DNA of 49,413 nt from Bradyrhizobium cenepequi (GCF_020329485.1 NZ_JAGKJI010000050.1:1-49413); one strand, 5' to 3'. Positions 35,528-44,855 are shown, counted from the stretch's first letter. Numbers and translations: made by a program. The notes: generated from the letters alone by a model not told the origin.

Positions 35528-37024
35528 ATGGCGACGGTACAGGCATCCCCCGCGATCCGCGAGGCCTACACGTTTGACGACGTGCTGCTGAAGCCGAGCC
35601 TCTCGGACGTGCTTCCCTCCGAAGTCGACATCCGCTCTTACGTCACCCGCGTCATCCCGCTCAACATCCCGATCATCGCCTCGGCGATGGACACCGTCAC
35701 CGAGGCGCGCATGGCGATCGCGATGGCGCAGTCCGGCGGCATCGGCGTCATTCACCGCAATTTCGATCCCGAGGGCCAGGCGGCGCAGGTGCGGCAGGTG
35801 AAGAAGTTCGAATCCGGCATGGTGGTCAATCCGCTCACCATCGAGCCCGACGCGACGCTTGCCGACGCGCTGACGCTGATGAAGGACCACGGCATATCAG
35901 GCATTCCCGTGGTCACCGGCGGGGCGAAGAATGTCCCGGGCAAGCTGGTCGGCATCCTGACCAACCGTGACGTACGCTTTGCCACCGATCCCAGGCAGAA
36001 GGTCTCGGAGTTGATGACGCACGAAAACCTCGTGACGGTGCGCGAGGGCGTTGGCCAGGACGAAGCCAAGCGGATGCTGCACAAGCATCGCATCGAGAAG
36101 CTGCTCGTCGTCGACGATCAATATCGCTGCGTCGGCCTCGTCACCGTGAAGGACATCGAAAAGGCGGTGGCGCATCCGCTGGCCTCAAAGGACGCGCAGG
36201 GCCGCCTGCGCGTCGCGGCGGCGACCACGGTCGGCGAGGGCGGCTTCGAGCGCACCGAGCGACTGATTGACGCCGGCATCGACCTCATTGTCGTCGACAC
36301 CGCGCACGGCCATTCCTCGCGCGTGCTGGAAGCCGTCAACCGCATCAAGCGGCTCTCCAACGCGGTGCAGGTGATCGCCGGCAATATCGCAACCAGAGAC
36401 GGCGCGCAGGCGCTGATCGATGCCGGCGCCGACTCGATCAAGGTCGGCATCGGCCCGGGATCGATCTGCACCACCCGCATCGTCGCGGGCGTCGGCGTGC
36501 CGCAGCTCACCGCGATCATGGACGCGGTCGAGGCGGCGAAGAAGGCGAATGTGCCCGTGATCGCCGACGGCGGCATCAAATATTCCGGCGATCTCGCCAA
36601 GGCGCTCGCCGCCGGCGCCGACATCGCGATGGTCGGCTCGCTGCTCGCCGGCACCGACGAGACGCCGGGCGAAGTCTTCCTGTGGCAGGGCCGCTCCTAC
36701 AAGGCCTATCGCGGCATGGGCTCGGTCGGCGCGATGGCCCGCGGCTCGGCCGACCGCTATTTCCAGCAGGACATCAAGGATACGCTCAAGCTCGTCCCCG
36801 AAGGCATCGAGGGACAGGTGCCCTACAAAGGGCCCGTCGCCAATGTGATGCATCAGCTCGCCGGCGGCCTGCGCGCGGCGATGGGCTATGTCGGCGCCAG
36901 GAACATCGCCGAATTCCACGACAAGGCGGAGTTCATCCGCATCACCGGTGCGGGCTTGCGCGAGAGCCATGTCCACGACGTCACCATCACCCGCGAATCC
37001 CCGAACTATCCGGGCGGGGCGTAA
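35528..37024 (+). CDS. guaB: inosine-5'-monophosphate dehydrogenase
   Basis: A 498-residue enzyme converting IMP to XMP with NAD+, the committed step of GMP synthesis. The N-terminal TFDDVLLKPSLSDVLPSEVD is diagnostic; residues about 95-215 hold two CBS domains (MKDHGISGIPVVT and HRIEKLLVVDDQ); the catalytic loop is GIGPGSICTTRIVAGVG with the nucleophile Cys; then the phosphate site ADGGIKYSGD and the flap region YRGMGSVGAM. AAAGGAG lies 8 bases upstream of ATG 35528; an earlier start would add an unrelated 45-residue leader. guaA follows 6 kb later on the same strand. Confidence 0.97.
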   Translation: MATVQASPAIREAYTFDDVLLKPSLSDVLPSEVDIRSYVTRVIPLNIPIIASAMDTVTEARMAIAMAQSGGIGVIHRNFDPEGQAAQVRQVKKFESGMVVNPLTIEPDATLADALTLMKDHGISGIPVVTGGAKNVPGKLVGILTNRDVRFATDPRQKVSELMTHENLVTVREGVGQDEAKRMLHKHRIEKLLVVDDQYRCVGLVTVKDIEKAVAHPLASKDAQGRLRVAAATTVGEGGFERTERLIDAGIDLIVVDTAHGHSSRVLEAVNRIKRLSNAVQVIAGNIATRDGAQALIDAGADSIKVGIGPGSICTTRIVAGVGVPQLTAIMDAVEAAKKANVPVIADGGIKYSGDLAKALAAGADIAMVGSLLAGTDETPGEVFLWQGRSYKAYRGMGSVGAMARGSADRYFQQDIKDTLKLVPEGIEGQVPYKGPVANVMHQLAGGLRAAMGYVGARNIAEFHDKAEFIRITGAGLRESHVHDVTITRESPNYPGGA

Positions 37025-37044
37025 GCTCTCTCCTTCGTCAGCGC

Positions 37045-37128
37045 CGTCATTGCAAGGAGCTCTAGCGACGAAGCAATCCATTCCTCCGCTTGCGGAGCTG
37101 TGGATTGCTTCGCTACGCTCGCAATGAC
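37045..37128. repeat. palindromic repeat, family D copy 2
   Basis: CGTCATTGC at the left and GCAATGAC at the right, with inner arms GAAGCAATCCA and TGGATTGCTTC around a TCCTCCGCTTGCGGAG hairpin. It fills most of the gap between guaB and the oxidoreductase gene and may end the guaB transcript. Confidence 0.87.
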
Positions 37129-37153
37129 TAACTGAACATTAGGAGGAAACATT

Positions 37154-38191
37154 ATGCCCCAAGGCAAGAACTTAGAAGGCAAGCGCATCGTTCTCGCCTC
37201 GCGTCCCGTTGGCGAGCCCAAACCATCCGACTTCCGCCTCGAGGAATATGCCGTGCCGGAGCCGGGTGCGGACCAGGTTCTGCTCCGCACGATCTGGCTG
37301 TCGCTCGATCCTTATATGCGCGGGCGCATGAGCGATGGTCCGTCCTATGCGCAGCCGGTGCCGGTCGGCGGCGTGATGGAAGCCGGCACGGTGAGCGAGG
37401 TGATCGAGTCGAATAATTCCGGCTTTGCCAAGGGCGATATCGTGCTGTCGCGCGCCGGCTGGCAGACGCATGCGCTTTCCGACGGCAAGGGCCTGTCGAA
37501 GATAGATCCTAAGCTCGCGCCGATCTCGACTGCGATTGGCGTGCTCGGCATGCCCGGCATGACTGCCTACACGGGGCTGCTCGATATCGGCAAGCCGCAA
37601 CCCGGCGAGACCGTGGTTGTGGCTGCTGCGTCTGGCGCAGTCGGTTCCGCGGTGGGGCAGATCGCAAGGATCAAGGGCGCCCGCGCGGTCGGGATCGCCG
37701 GCGGCAAGGACAAATGCGACTTCGTGAAGAACGAACTCGGCTTCGACGATTGCCTCGATCATCGCGACCCCGACCTCGCGAGCAAGTTGAAGGCGGCCTG
37801 TCCGAAGGGCATCGATGTCTACTTCGAGAATGTCGGCGGCGCCGTGTTCGACGCGGTGTTCCCGCTGTTGAATCCGTTCGCGCGCGTGCCGGTCTGCGGA
37901 CTGATCGCCCACTACAACGATACCGATAGCAAGCCACCGAAATGGGCCGGCGCAATGATGCGCGCAATTTTAACAAAGCGCCTGACGTTCCGCGGCTTCA
38001 TCGTCAGCGATTTCGCCGCCCGCCATGGCGATTTCCTGCGCGACATGTCGCAGTGGGTGCGCGAGGGCAAGGTCAAGTACAAGGAGTTCGTCACCGAGGG
38101 TCTCGAGAGCGCACCCGAAGCCTTCATGGGCCTTTTGAAGGGCGCCAATTTCGGCAAGCAGCTCGTGCGCGTCGGGCCGGACAAGGCGTGA
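37154..38191 (+). CDS. NADP-dependent medium-chain oxidoreductase (CurA/LTB4DH-like)
   Basis: A 345-residue zinc-free medium-chain reductase. The N-terminal LASRPVGEPKPSDFRLEE and SLDPYMRGRMSD are the fingerprint of the leukotriene B4 dehydrogenase/curcumin reductase branch; AASGAVGSAVGQIARIKGAR is the NADPH Rossmann loop, and DVYFENVGGAVFDAVFPLLN completes the fold. It likely reduces the C=C bond of alpha,beta-unsaturated ketones or aldehydes. TAGGAGG lies 7 bases before the ATG. The preceding family D repeat separates it from guaB. Confidence 0.9.
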   Translation: MPQGKNLEGKRIVLASRPVGEPKPSDFRLEEYAVPEPGADQVLLRTIWLSLDPYMRGRMSDGPSYAQPVPVGGVMEAGTVSEVIESNNSGFAKGDIVLSRAGWQTHALSDGKGLSKIDPKLAPISTAIGVLGMPGMTAYTGLLDIGKPQPGETVVVAAASGAVGSAVGQIARIKGARAVGIAGGKDKCDFVKNELGFDDCLDHRDPDLASKLKAACPKGIDVYFENVGGAVFDAVFPLLNPFARVPVCGLIAHYNDTDSKPPKWAGAMMRAILTKRLTFRGFIVSDFAARHGDFLRDMSQWVREGKVKYKEFVTEGLESAPEAFMGLLKGANFGKQLVRVGPDKA

Positions 38192-38383
38192 ACCTTCACG
38201 GCTCAGCGAGCGTGGATCGCCGCGCGCGACCTCGCGTGTCGTTGAATGGAAATCAGGAACGCGCTGCTGCACGCGACCGTTGGTGAGCGAGCATGGTCCA
38301 CGCGAGGATCATGTTTCAACCAGCAAGCCAAGATGCCGGGAAGCCGAACGTCATCGGTTCCTGGTATCGGAATGGAGAAGCTG

Positions 38384-38641
38384 ATGAGAAGACTGGCAAT
38401 CCTATCGGCAGCACTGATCGCGGCAGCGACATTGGCAAACCCGGCCGCCGCCCGCGAGCGCTACGTGCAGCGACAGATGGTGGACCCCGACTTGGCCACC
38501 ACGGCCACCCCATATTATCCCAGTGGGCCAGCCTACTATCCGGGGCCGCGCGTTGGTGCATTCGCCACCGCACCTTGGGATAATTCCCCGCCACCGGCCT
38601 ACTACGGGTCGCCTTACGCGGCGCCGTACTACGGCGACTGA
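38384..38641 (+). CDS. small exported proline/tyrosine-rich protein
   Basis: An 85-residue protein. Residues 1-24 form a signal peptide (MRRLAILSAALIAAATLANP, cut near AAA). The short mature part is rich in Pro, Tyr and Ala, with repeated YYP/PYY patterns (TPYYPSGPAYYPG, YGSPYAAPYYGD), like many small rhizobial envelope proteins of unknown function. ATG 38384 has GGAG 6 bases upstream; ATG 38372 would add four residues. It ends 27 bases before a strong terminator, so it is a complete single-gene unit. Confidence 0.72.
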   Translation: MRRLAILSAALIAAATLANPAAARERYVQRQMVDPDLATTATPYYPSGPAYYPGPRVGAFATAPWDNSPPPAYYGSPYAAPYYGD

Positions 38642-38667
38642 CGGCTCAAATACTTGAAAGCAACACC

Positions 38668-38698
38668 AGTCCGCCGCGCCGGCGCGGCGGACTTTTTT
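38668..38698 (+). terminator. strong intrinsic terminator
   Basis: AGTCCGCCGCGCC followed directly by its exact reverse complement (38668-38693), then a run of T. This perfect 13-base stem plus T tract is the clearest Rho-independent terminator in the window and ends the small exported protein gene. Confidence 0.9.
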
Positions 38699-38846
38699 GT
38701 GCCGGCAGCTGCCACGTCGCGGGCCGCGGGCAGGGGCTGCCGTATCCGAAACATCACACCGTTAACCAAATGCTTCCTGCGAGCCCCGCGTTCGCTTGAC
38801 TGTGCATGCAACACATTGAATCAATACGTTATTTTCAGGTGTAGTC

Positions 38847-39083
38847 ATGTTTGAAATCAGTATTTTCTGTGTCGTTTTGCTGGCGGCCGGCTATGGGGTG
38901 ACCATGTGGGTCATCGGCCGTCGCGCCGATGTTTTGCACGGCAAGTTCGTCGAGGCTGAACCCGAGCCGGAACCGTTCGGAATAGGGCCGCTGGAGCCGC
39001 CGGCGCCACGCGCCAACGCGGAATCCCTGCGGGCGCTGCTGACGGTGATCCAGCAGGAACTGAAGGACACGGCGAAAATTTAG
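38847..39083 (+). CDS. small one-pass membrane protein of unknown function
   Basis: A 78-residue protein. Residues 3-24 form one hydrophobic helix (ISIFCVVLLAAGYGVTMWVI); the following region is charged, with a PEPEPFGIGPLEPPAP proline/glutamate linker and a C-terminal amphipathic helix LRALLTVIQQELKDTA. A weak promoter-like TTGACT (38796) lies upstream. I do not recognise the family. Its TAG stop (39081-39083) abuts the stop of the convergent phosphoesterase gene without a spare base. Confidence 0.6.
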   Translation: MFEISIFCVVLLAAGYGVTMWVIGRRADVLHGKFVEAEPEPEPFGIGPLEPPAPRANAESLRALLTVIQQELKDTAKI

Positions 39084-39923
39084 CTAGCCCGCCGCCATCT
39101 CTGCGAGCAGCGCGTCGAGGCTGATATCGACTTGGCCTTTTGCCCTGACGTGGCGGACCTCGAAACTGTCGGGCCGGAAGCGGTATTCGACAATCCCGGT
39201 TTCCTTGATCCCGATCAGGTCCTGCTTGTCATCCGGAATGATGAAGCCGGCCGACGGCGCCCAGACGTGGCGGACGCGCCCAAAGGTGAAGTCGTGCCGC
39301 TGATGCACATGGCCGCTGCCGACCAGGCGCCAGTCGACCGCGCCGAACATCTCGATCAAGCGGGCGCGCGCTGGCTGCGGGACATAGCGGATCGCGGTTT
39401 CCGCAAGCTCGGCATCGTCAGGCAGATTCAGGAACAGCGGCTTGTGCAAGAACAGCGCCACCGGCTTGCCTGCGACATTGCCAAGCTGTGAAGCGAGCCA
39501 GTCGAACTGCTCGGATTCGCTGGAAAGCCCGGTATTCATGATCAGTGAATTGAGCCCGATGAAGCACCAGCCGGCCGCCTCGAAGCGCCAGCGATCCTCG
39601 CCGATGATGGCGCGGAAGGCATCGCAATGCTCCTCTGTGGCCGGCTGCGTTGGCGGCGTGCCGACCGCGGTCGGATTGTCGCCGATATCGTGATTGCCGG
39701 GCAGGTAACGGCACTCGACCGGCAGCGCCGCATGCAGTGATTTCGCGAATTCGAGATCGCCGCGGCTGGTCGGCCCATCGAACGCAACGTCCCCGCTGTT
39801 GAGCACGAGGTCGGGCCGCGTCGCGTCGATATGTTCGGCGATCGCCTCAAAATTGGCTGTTAGCGTCGGCCGGCGGCGGGCGAGGTGGGTATCGGAAATC
39901 TGGGTCAGGCGAAATTCGGACAT
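39084..39923 (-). CDS. metallophosphoesterase (CpdA-like)
   Basis: A 279-residue calcineurin-like phosphoesterase. The metal ligands appear in order: ISDTHL (Asp, His), NSGDVAFDG (GD), LPGNHD (GNHD), LFLHKPLF (His) and GSGHVHQRHDF (GHVH). The pattern resembles cyclic-nucleotide phosphodiesterases of the CpdA class, but the substrate is not certain. AAGGAAGG lies 5 bases before the start. It stands alone between convergent and divergent neighbours. Confidence 0.88.
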   Translation of the reverse strand: MSEFRLTQISDTHLARRRPTLTANFEAIAEHIDATRPDLVLNSGDVAFDGPTSRGDLEFAKSLHAALPVECRYLPGNHDIGDNPTAVGTPPTQPATEEHCDAFRAIIGEDRWRFEAAGWCFIGLNSLIMNTGLSSESEQFDWLASQLGNVAGKPVALFLHKPLFLNLPDDAELAETAIRYVPQPARARLIEMFGAVDWRLVGSGHVHQRHDFTFGRVRHVWAPSAGFIIPDDKQDLIGIKETGIVEYRFRPDSFEVRHVRAKGQVDISLDALLAEMAAG

Positions 39924-40037
39924 GCAACCTTCCTTTTGGAACGATGTTAGATCGGGCCGAAGTCGGAATGATGACGGTGTCAGTTGTCAGTAGCGGAAGC
40001 GTTCGCCATCAGCTATCGCTTGCGTTTTAAACGGGGT

Positions 40038-40460
40038 ATGAATCCCATGTCGGTTCAAATGGTTCTGCTGCCGGTCTTCGTGCTGGTCGGGCTCACCTTC
40101 GCGCTTTTGTTCGGTATGATGCGAACGCGGCGCGGCGCGCTGGTCAGCGGCGCAACCAGGATCCGCGACACAGCGCTCGGCGCGCCGAACCGAGCGACGC
40201 AGTTTGCCGATTGCTACCGCGACCAGTTCGAACTACCGATCTTGTTCTATCTCTTGATCGCACTTGCGCTGCCGCTGCGCCGTGCCGATCTTGTCATCGT
40301 GCTGTTGTCCTGGGTGTTCGTGGTGACGCGCTTTGCCCATGCCGGCATCTTCGTCACTTCGAGCGATTCCGCACCCCGTTCGACAGCCTGGCTCGCAAGC
40401 GCGCTGGTGCTGTTTGCGATGTGGCTCTACTTCGCCCTGAAACTCCTGCTCCTGATCTGA
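40038..40460 (+). CDS. MAPEG family membrane protein
   Basis: About 140 residues with four hydrophobic segments: the first at the N-terminus (VLLPVFVLVGLTFALLFG), the others at about residues 65-85, 85-105 and 115-140. The loop after the first helix ending in NRATQFADCYRDQFELPILFY is the MAPEG motif (eicosanoid/glutathione metabolism superfamily); bacterial members have unknown substrates. ATG 40038 has GGGG two bases upstream; ATG 40047 is another possibility. rsmB follows 9 bases after its stop, so the two may be cotranscribed. Confidence 0.8.
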   Translation: MNPMSVQMVLLPVFVLVGLTFALLFGMMRTRRGALVSGATRIRDTALGAPNRATQFADCYRDQFELPILFYLLIALALPLRRADLVIVLLSWVFVVTRFAHAGIFVTSSDSAPRSTAWLASALVLFAMWLYFALKLLLLI

Positions 40461-40469
40461 AAGTTCTTG

Positions 40470-41768
40470 ATGACCCCCGCCGCGCGCCTCTCCGCCGCAA
40501 TCGAACTGATCGAGACCATCGACGCGCAGCGCGTGCCGGCGGCGAAAGCCTTGAAGGAGTGGGGCACCGCGCATCGCTATGCCGGCTCCGGCGATCGCGC
40601 GGCGATCAGCGGCCTGGTGTGGGACGTGCTGCGCCGGCAGTCCTCCAGCGCCTGGCTGATGGATGACGACAGCGCCCGCGCCCGCGTGCTCGGCATGCTC
40701 CACATCGAGCGCGGCATGGACCTCGATGCGATCTCAGCACTCTGCGACGGCGGCCGCTTCGCCCCAGTGCCGCTCACGGATAGCGAGCGCACCGCGCTCG
40801 CCTCGCGCTCGCTGCAGGGTGCGCCGGCGCACATCGCAGGCGATTATCCGGAATGGCTCGATCCGTATCTCGCAAAAGTGTTCGGCGACGATCGCGCGGC
40901 GGAAGCCGCCGCAATGGCGAGCCGCGCGCCGCTCGACCTGCGCGTCAACACGCTGAAGACGAGCCGCGACAAGATGCTGCCGCGGCTGAAGCATCTCGGC
41001 GCCAGGGAGACGCCGTGGTCGCCGCTGGGTCTGCGCATCGAACTCGGCGCCGACGCCCGCAATGTCGGCGTTCATGCCGAGGAGGATTTCATCAAGGGCG
41101 GCATCGAGGTGCAGGACGAGGGCTCGCAGCTCGCCGCGCTGTTCTCTGCCGCAAAGCCCGGCGAGCAGGTGATCGATCTCTGCGCCGGCGCCGGCGGCAA
41201 GACGCTGGCGCTCGCCGCGATGATGCAGGGCAAGGGGCGGCTGATCGCGACCGACCGCGACAAGCGCCAGCTCGCGCCGATCCATGAACGCCTGTCGCGC
41301 GCCGGCGTGCACAATTGCGAGGTCCGCACGCCGAAGGGCGACAGCGATCCGCTGTCGGATATCAAGGCGTCCTTCGATCTCGTCGTGATCGACGCGCCCT
41401 GCACCGGCACCGGCACCTGGCGCCGCAACCCGGACGCCAAATGGCGGATGCGGCCGGGGGCGCTGGAGGTGCGGCTGAAGGACCAGGCCGAGGTGCTGGA
41501 CCGCGCGGCACCACTGGTGAAGCCGGGCGGCCGGATCGCCTACATCACCTGCTCGGTGCTGCCGGCCGAGAACGGCGAGCAGGTCGCCGCTTTCGTGGCC
41601 CGCCACGGCGAGTTCTCGGTTGTCCCGGCGGAACAGACCGCAGCCGTCCTCGGGGACAAGGCGGAAGCCTTCGCCGCCGCGGCGCTGCCATCGCCCGAGG
41701 GCTGGCTGATGACACCCCGCCGCACCGGAACCGACGGGTTCTTCGTCTCGATCTTGAAACGAGCGTGA
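40470..41768 (+). CDS. rsmB: RsmB-family rRNA cytosine-C5 methyltransferase
   Basis: A 432-residue NOL1/NOP2/Sun enzyme. The N-terminal about 130 residues are a helical NusB-like domain with RLSAAIELIETIDAQ, and the C-terminal SAM domain shows DLCAGAGGKTLALAAMM (motif I), the catalytic-type DAPCTGTGTWRRNPD (Pro-Cys) and YITCSVLPAENGEQV (second Cys). It likely makes m5C in 16S rRNA (m5C967 in E. coli). The start is ATG 40470; a TTG one codon earlier is not needed. Confidence 0.87.
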   Translation: MTPAARLSAAIELIETIDAQRVPAAKALKEWGTAHRYAGSGDRAAISGLVWDVLRRQSSSAWLMDDDSARARVLGMLHIERGMDLDAISALCDGGRFAPVPLTDSERTALASRSLQGAPAHIAGDYPEWLDPYLAKVFGDDRAAEAAAMASRAPLDLRVNTLKTSRDKMLPRLKHLGARETPWSPLGLRIELGADARNVGVHAEEDFIKGGIEVQDEGSQLAALFSAAKPGEQVIDLCAGAGGKTLALAAMMQGKGRLIATDRDKRQLAPIHERLSRAGVHNCEVRTPKGDSDPLSDIKASFDLVVIDAPCTGTGTWRRNPDAKWRMRPGALEVRLKDQAEVLDRAAPLVKPGGRIAYITCSVLPAENGEQVAAFVARHGEFSVVPAEQTAAVLGDKAEAFAAAALPSPEGWLMTPRRTGTDGFFVSILKRA

Positions 41769-41772
41769 GCGG

Positions 41773-42882
41773 TTAAATATCGAGTTCGGCCCAGATCGCC
41801 GCATGATCGGACGCCGCTTCGACTTCCCGGGTGATCTCCGGAAAATGCTCGAACAACGTGCCATTCCTGCCGCCCCAGACGCCCATGCGGAAGATGCCGC
41901 CCGCCGTTGCCTTCGCAAACAGGTCCGGCGACAGCAGGATGTAATCGATCTTGTTTGATGCCGTGCCGTTCTTGAATGTACCGGGGCGTCCGCCATCGTC
42001 GAATCCCGCCAACTCGCTGATGTCCTTCAGGCCGGTTTGATTGAACAGCGGCGCAAGCGGATCGCTGTCAGGAGTATCGTTGAAGTCGCCCACGATCGCA
42101 ATGAATTCATGCTCTCTGCGGAGCTGCCGATAGATCGTTGCCGTGCGCTCGGCCTGGCGTTTGCGCTTGGCGTCCGAGGTCGCCTGCGAGCCGAAACCCT
42201 TGCTCTTGAAGTGATTGGCGAGAACGATCAACTTGTTTCCGTCCGCCGTCTCTATTTCGAACTGCGCGCAATCGCGGCTGAAGATCAGGCCATCGTCATC
42301 CTCGTCATCGACGTGGCTGGCGATCGAGACGATATTGAATTTCTTCTTCGTCATCAGGCCGACGTCGATGCCCCGATCGTCATTGCCGTCGATCAGCATG
42401 ATATGATCGTAAGGCGTGCCGCCGACGGCCGGCATCACATCCTTGCAGAAACGGACGAGGGCGGGGCGGTTCTCCGCTTCCACGACCCCGAGCACATCCG
42501 CATCGATCGCCTGGATGACTCGCGCGGTATTGCGGGTTGCGTTTTCATTGACCTGCTCGAGCGTGAGATCGACCCACCCGATCCAGTCGTCGCGCCCGTT
42601 CGCCACGACCTCGACCGGCCCGCTGCGCGGCCGCTTGACGAGATGGCCGCGGTTCTGGCGCAGGATCGCGTATTTGCTTTCGTCGGCTTTCTTCAAGCCG
42701 AGCGTATCGAGAATTTCGACGATCCGCTTTTTATCCGTCGGCGTGTACTTGTCCTTGCCGAGGATGGCGTTGATGTCGGCTTGCGCCTTCAGGACCTCTC
42801 TGCCTTCAGCCGAGAATCCGGAACCATTAAGCGCACGCGCGCGCATGAAGAGGTTTTCAACATTGAAGGATGCGAGTTTCAT
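41773..42882 (-). CDS. endonuclease/exonuclease/phosphatase family protein
   Basis: A 369-residue EEP-fold protein. It begins MKLASFNVENLFMRA, with the Asn/Glu pair of the family (FNVENL); VEAENR supplies the second acid; VGDFNDTPDSDPL carries the GDFND motif; ASDHAAIWAELDI gives the terminal SDH. All metal-binding motifs are intact, so it should hydrolyse phosphodiester or phosphomonoester bonds, but the substrate (DNA, RNA, lipid) cannot be told. No signal peptide is visible. AAGGG lies about 6 bases before the start. It is convergent with rsmB. Confidence 0.87.
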   Translation of the reverse strand: MKLASFNVENLFMRARALNGSGFSAEGREVLKAQADINAILGKDKYTPTDKKRIVEILDTLGLKKADESKYAILRQNRGHLVKRPRSGPVEVVANGRDDWIGWVDLTLEQVNENATRNTARVIQAIDADVLGVVEAENRPALVRFCKDVMPAVGGTPYDHIMLIDGNDDRGIDVGLMTKKKFNIVSIASHVDDEDDDGLIFSRDCAQFEIETADGNKLIVLANHFKSKGFGSQATSDAKRKRQAERTATIYRQLRREHEFIAIVGDFNDTPDSDPLAPLFNQTGLKDISELAGFDDGGRPGTFKNGTASNKIDYILLSPDLFAKATAGGIFRMGVWGGRNGTLFEHFPEITREVEAASDHAAIWAELDI

Positions 42883-43208
42883 GAGTACCCTTGGCCCTGG
42901 AAATCGGCATACAATTTGTAGTAGATAATAGGAAGATATTCTACGCGTGGATGATCGCAGGATACAGCGGTCGTCGGCCTCGAGACGCGCGCGAGCGCGT
43001 CCTTCAGACTGACTTCCTAGAGCCGAATCGTGAAATGCGGACTACAGCGGGGCAATTCATCGCCACGTTCGTTGCGGCGGAGGTCACGCTCGTGGGTAAA
43101 TTAGGTCAATATTACTGACGTAACTGGATCTGTCCATGCCTGCAAAAGAATGTGCGCCATTGGTTCGCCGCCGTTGCGAGCCAGCCCCCCGTCGCGTATC
43201 TGCTGGCC
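42883..43208. other. intergenic region upstream of guaA with hairpin
   Basis: About 325 bases between the divergent EEP gene and guaA. GACGCGC-GCGA-GCGCGTC (42984-43001) is a perfect 7-base stem with GCGA loop. No gene or confident promoter could be called; the left part is unusually AT-rich for this genome (around 42905-42945), which fits a promoter region for either gene. Confidence 0.4.
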
Positions 43209-44807
43209 ATGACAGCCGCCAAGCCCGACCGCGAGTCGTCGACGCCCTCCGTGGCCTCGGCGCATGACAAGATTCTGATTGTCGATTTCGGCAGTCAGGT
43301 GACGCAACTGATCGCCCGCCGCGTCCGCGAGGAGGGCGTCTATTCCGAGATCGTGCCGTTCCAGAAGGCAGATGCCGCCTTCCACGAGATGAAGCCGAAG
43401 GCAGTGATCCTCTCCGGCGGCCCGGAATCGGTGCATGAGGAGGGCTCGCCGCGCGCGCCGCAGGCGATCTTCGAGTCCGGCGTCCCCGTGCTCGGCATCT
43501 GCTACGGCCAGATGACCATGGCCGCCCAGCTCGGCGGCGAGGTCGAGGGCGGCCACCATCGCGAGTTCGGCCGCGCCGATCTGGAAGTAAAGACCGCGAG
43601 CAAATTGTTCGACGACACCTGGTCGATGGGCGAGCGCCACCAGGTCTGGATGAGCCATGGCGATCGGATCACGAAGATGCCGCCGGGCTTCACGGTGGCT
43701 GGCGTCTCGGCCAACGCGCCCTTCGCCGTGATCCAGGACGAGAAGCGGAAGTATTACGGGCTGATGTTCCACCCCGAGGTGGTGCACACGCCCGACGGCG
43801 CAAAACTCCTGCGCAACTTCGTCCGCAAGGTTGCTGGCCTCACCGGCGACTGGACCATGCGCGCCTTCCGCGATGAGGCGATCGAGAAGATCCGCACCCA
43901 GGTCGGCAAGGGCAGGGTGATCTGCGGCCTGTCCGGCGGCGTCGATTCAGCGGTCGCGGCGGTGCTGATCCATGAAGCGATCGGCGACCAGCTCACCTGC
44001 GTCTTCGTCGACCACGGCCTCCTGCGCCTCAACGAGGCCGAAACCGTCGTCGACCTGTTCCGTCATCACTACAATATCCCGCTCGTTCACGTTGATGCGT
44101 CGAAGCAATTCCTTGGCGAGCTCAACGGCGTCACCGACCCCGAGCAGAAGCGCAAGACCATCGGCCGCCTCTTCATCGACGTGTTCGAGCAGGAAGCCAA
44201 GACAATCGGCGGCGCCGAATTTTTGGCGCAGGGCACGCTCTATCCCGACGTGATCGAAAGCGTCTCCTTCACCGGCGGCCCGTCGGTGACGATCAAGTCG
44301 CACCACAATGTCGGCGGCCTGCCGGAACGTATGAACATGAAGCTGGTGGAGCCCTTGCGCGAACTGTTCAAGGATGAAGTCCGCGTGCTCGGCCGCGAAC
44401 TGGGCCTGCCCGAAGCCTTCGTCGGCCGCCACCCATTCCCGGGCCCCGGCCTCGCCATCCGCTGCCCCGGCGACATCACGAAAGAAAAGCTCGACATCCT
44501 CCGTCAGGCCGACGCCATCTACATCGACCAAATCCGTAAGGCCGACCTGTACGATGCAATCTGGCAGGCGTTCGCGGTGCTGCTGCCGGTGAAGACGGTA
44601 GGCGTGATGGGCGACGGCCGGACGTATGAATACGTCGTGGGCCTGCGCGCAGTGACATCGACTGACGGCATGACGGCGGACTTCTATCAGTTCGACATGA
44701 GCTTCCTGGGGGCGACCGCGACGCGGATCATCAACGAGGTGAAGGGCGTGAACCGCGTGGTGTACGACGTGACAAGCAAGCCGCCGGGGACGATTGAGTG
44801 GGAGTAG
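43209..44807 (+). CDS. guaA: GMP synthase (glutamine-hydrolysing)
   Basis: A 532-residue enzyme that aminates XMP to GMP. The N-terminal class I amidotransferase has VLGICYGQMTMA (nucleophile Cys) and the later MFHPEVVHT (His, Glu). The ATP pyrophosphatase domain shows GLSGGVDSAVAA, and the C-terminal dimerisation domain contains GRHPFPGPGLAIRCPG and ends TIEWE as expected, so the copy is complete. ATG 43209 gives the usual length; upstream frame adds 19 doubtful residues. The last ~200 bases use more G-ending codons than the rest. A 52-base diverged piece of a second guaA is present at 48884, and accessory genes begin 48 bases after the stop. Confidence 0.97.
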   Translation: MTAAKPDRESSTPSVASAHDKILIVDFGSQVTQLIARRVREEGVYSEIVPFQKADAAFHEMKPKAVILSGGPESVHEEGSPRAPQAIFESGVPVLGICYGQMTMAAQLGGEVEGGHHREFGRADLEVKTASKLFDDTWSMGERHQVWMSHGDRITKMPPGFTVAGVSANAPFAVIQDEKRKYYGLMFHPEVVHTPDGAKLLRNFVRKVAGLTGDWTMRAFRDEAIEKIRTQVGKGRVICGLSGGVDSAVAAVLIHEAIGDQLTCVFVDHGLLRLNEAETVVDLFRHHYNIPLVHVDASKQFLGELNGVTDPEQKRKTIGRLFIDVFEQEAKTIGGAEFLAQGTLYPDVIESVSFTGGPSVTIKSHHNVGGLPERMNMKLVEPLRELFKDEVRVLGRELGLPEAFVGRHPFPGPGLAIRCPGDITKEKLDILRQADAIYIDQIRKADLYDAIWQAFAVLLPVKTVGVMGDGRTYEYVVGLRAVTSTDGMTADFYQFDMSFLGATATRIINEVKGVNRVVYDVTSKPPGTIEWE

Positions 44808-44855
44808 GGAGTTGTTGCTCCGCCAGTTTCACTGGGCTGTGACAAGAATCGAAAA

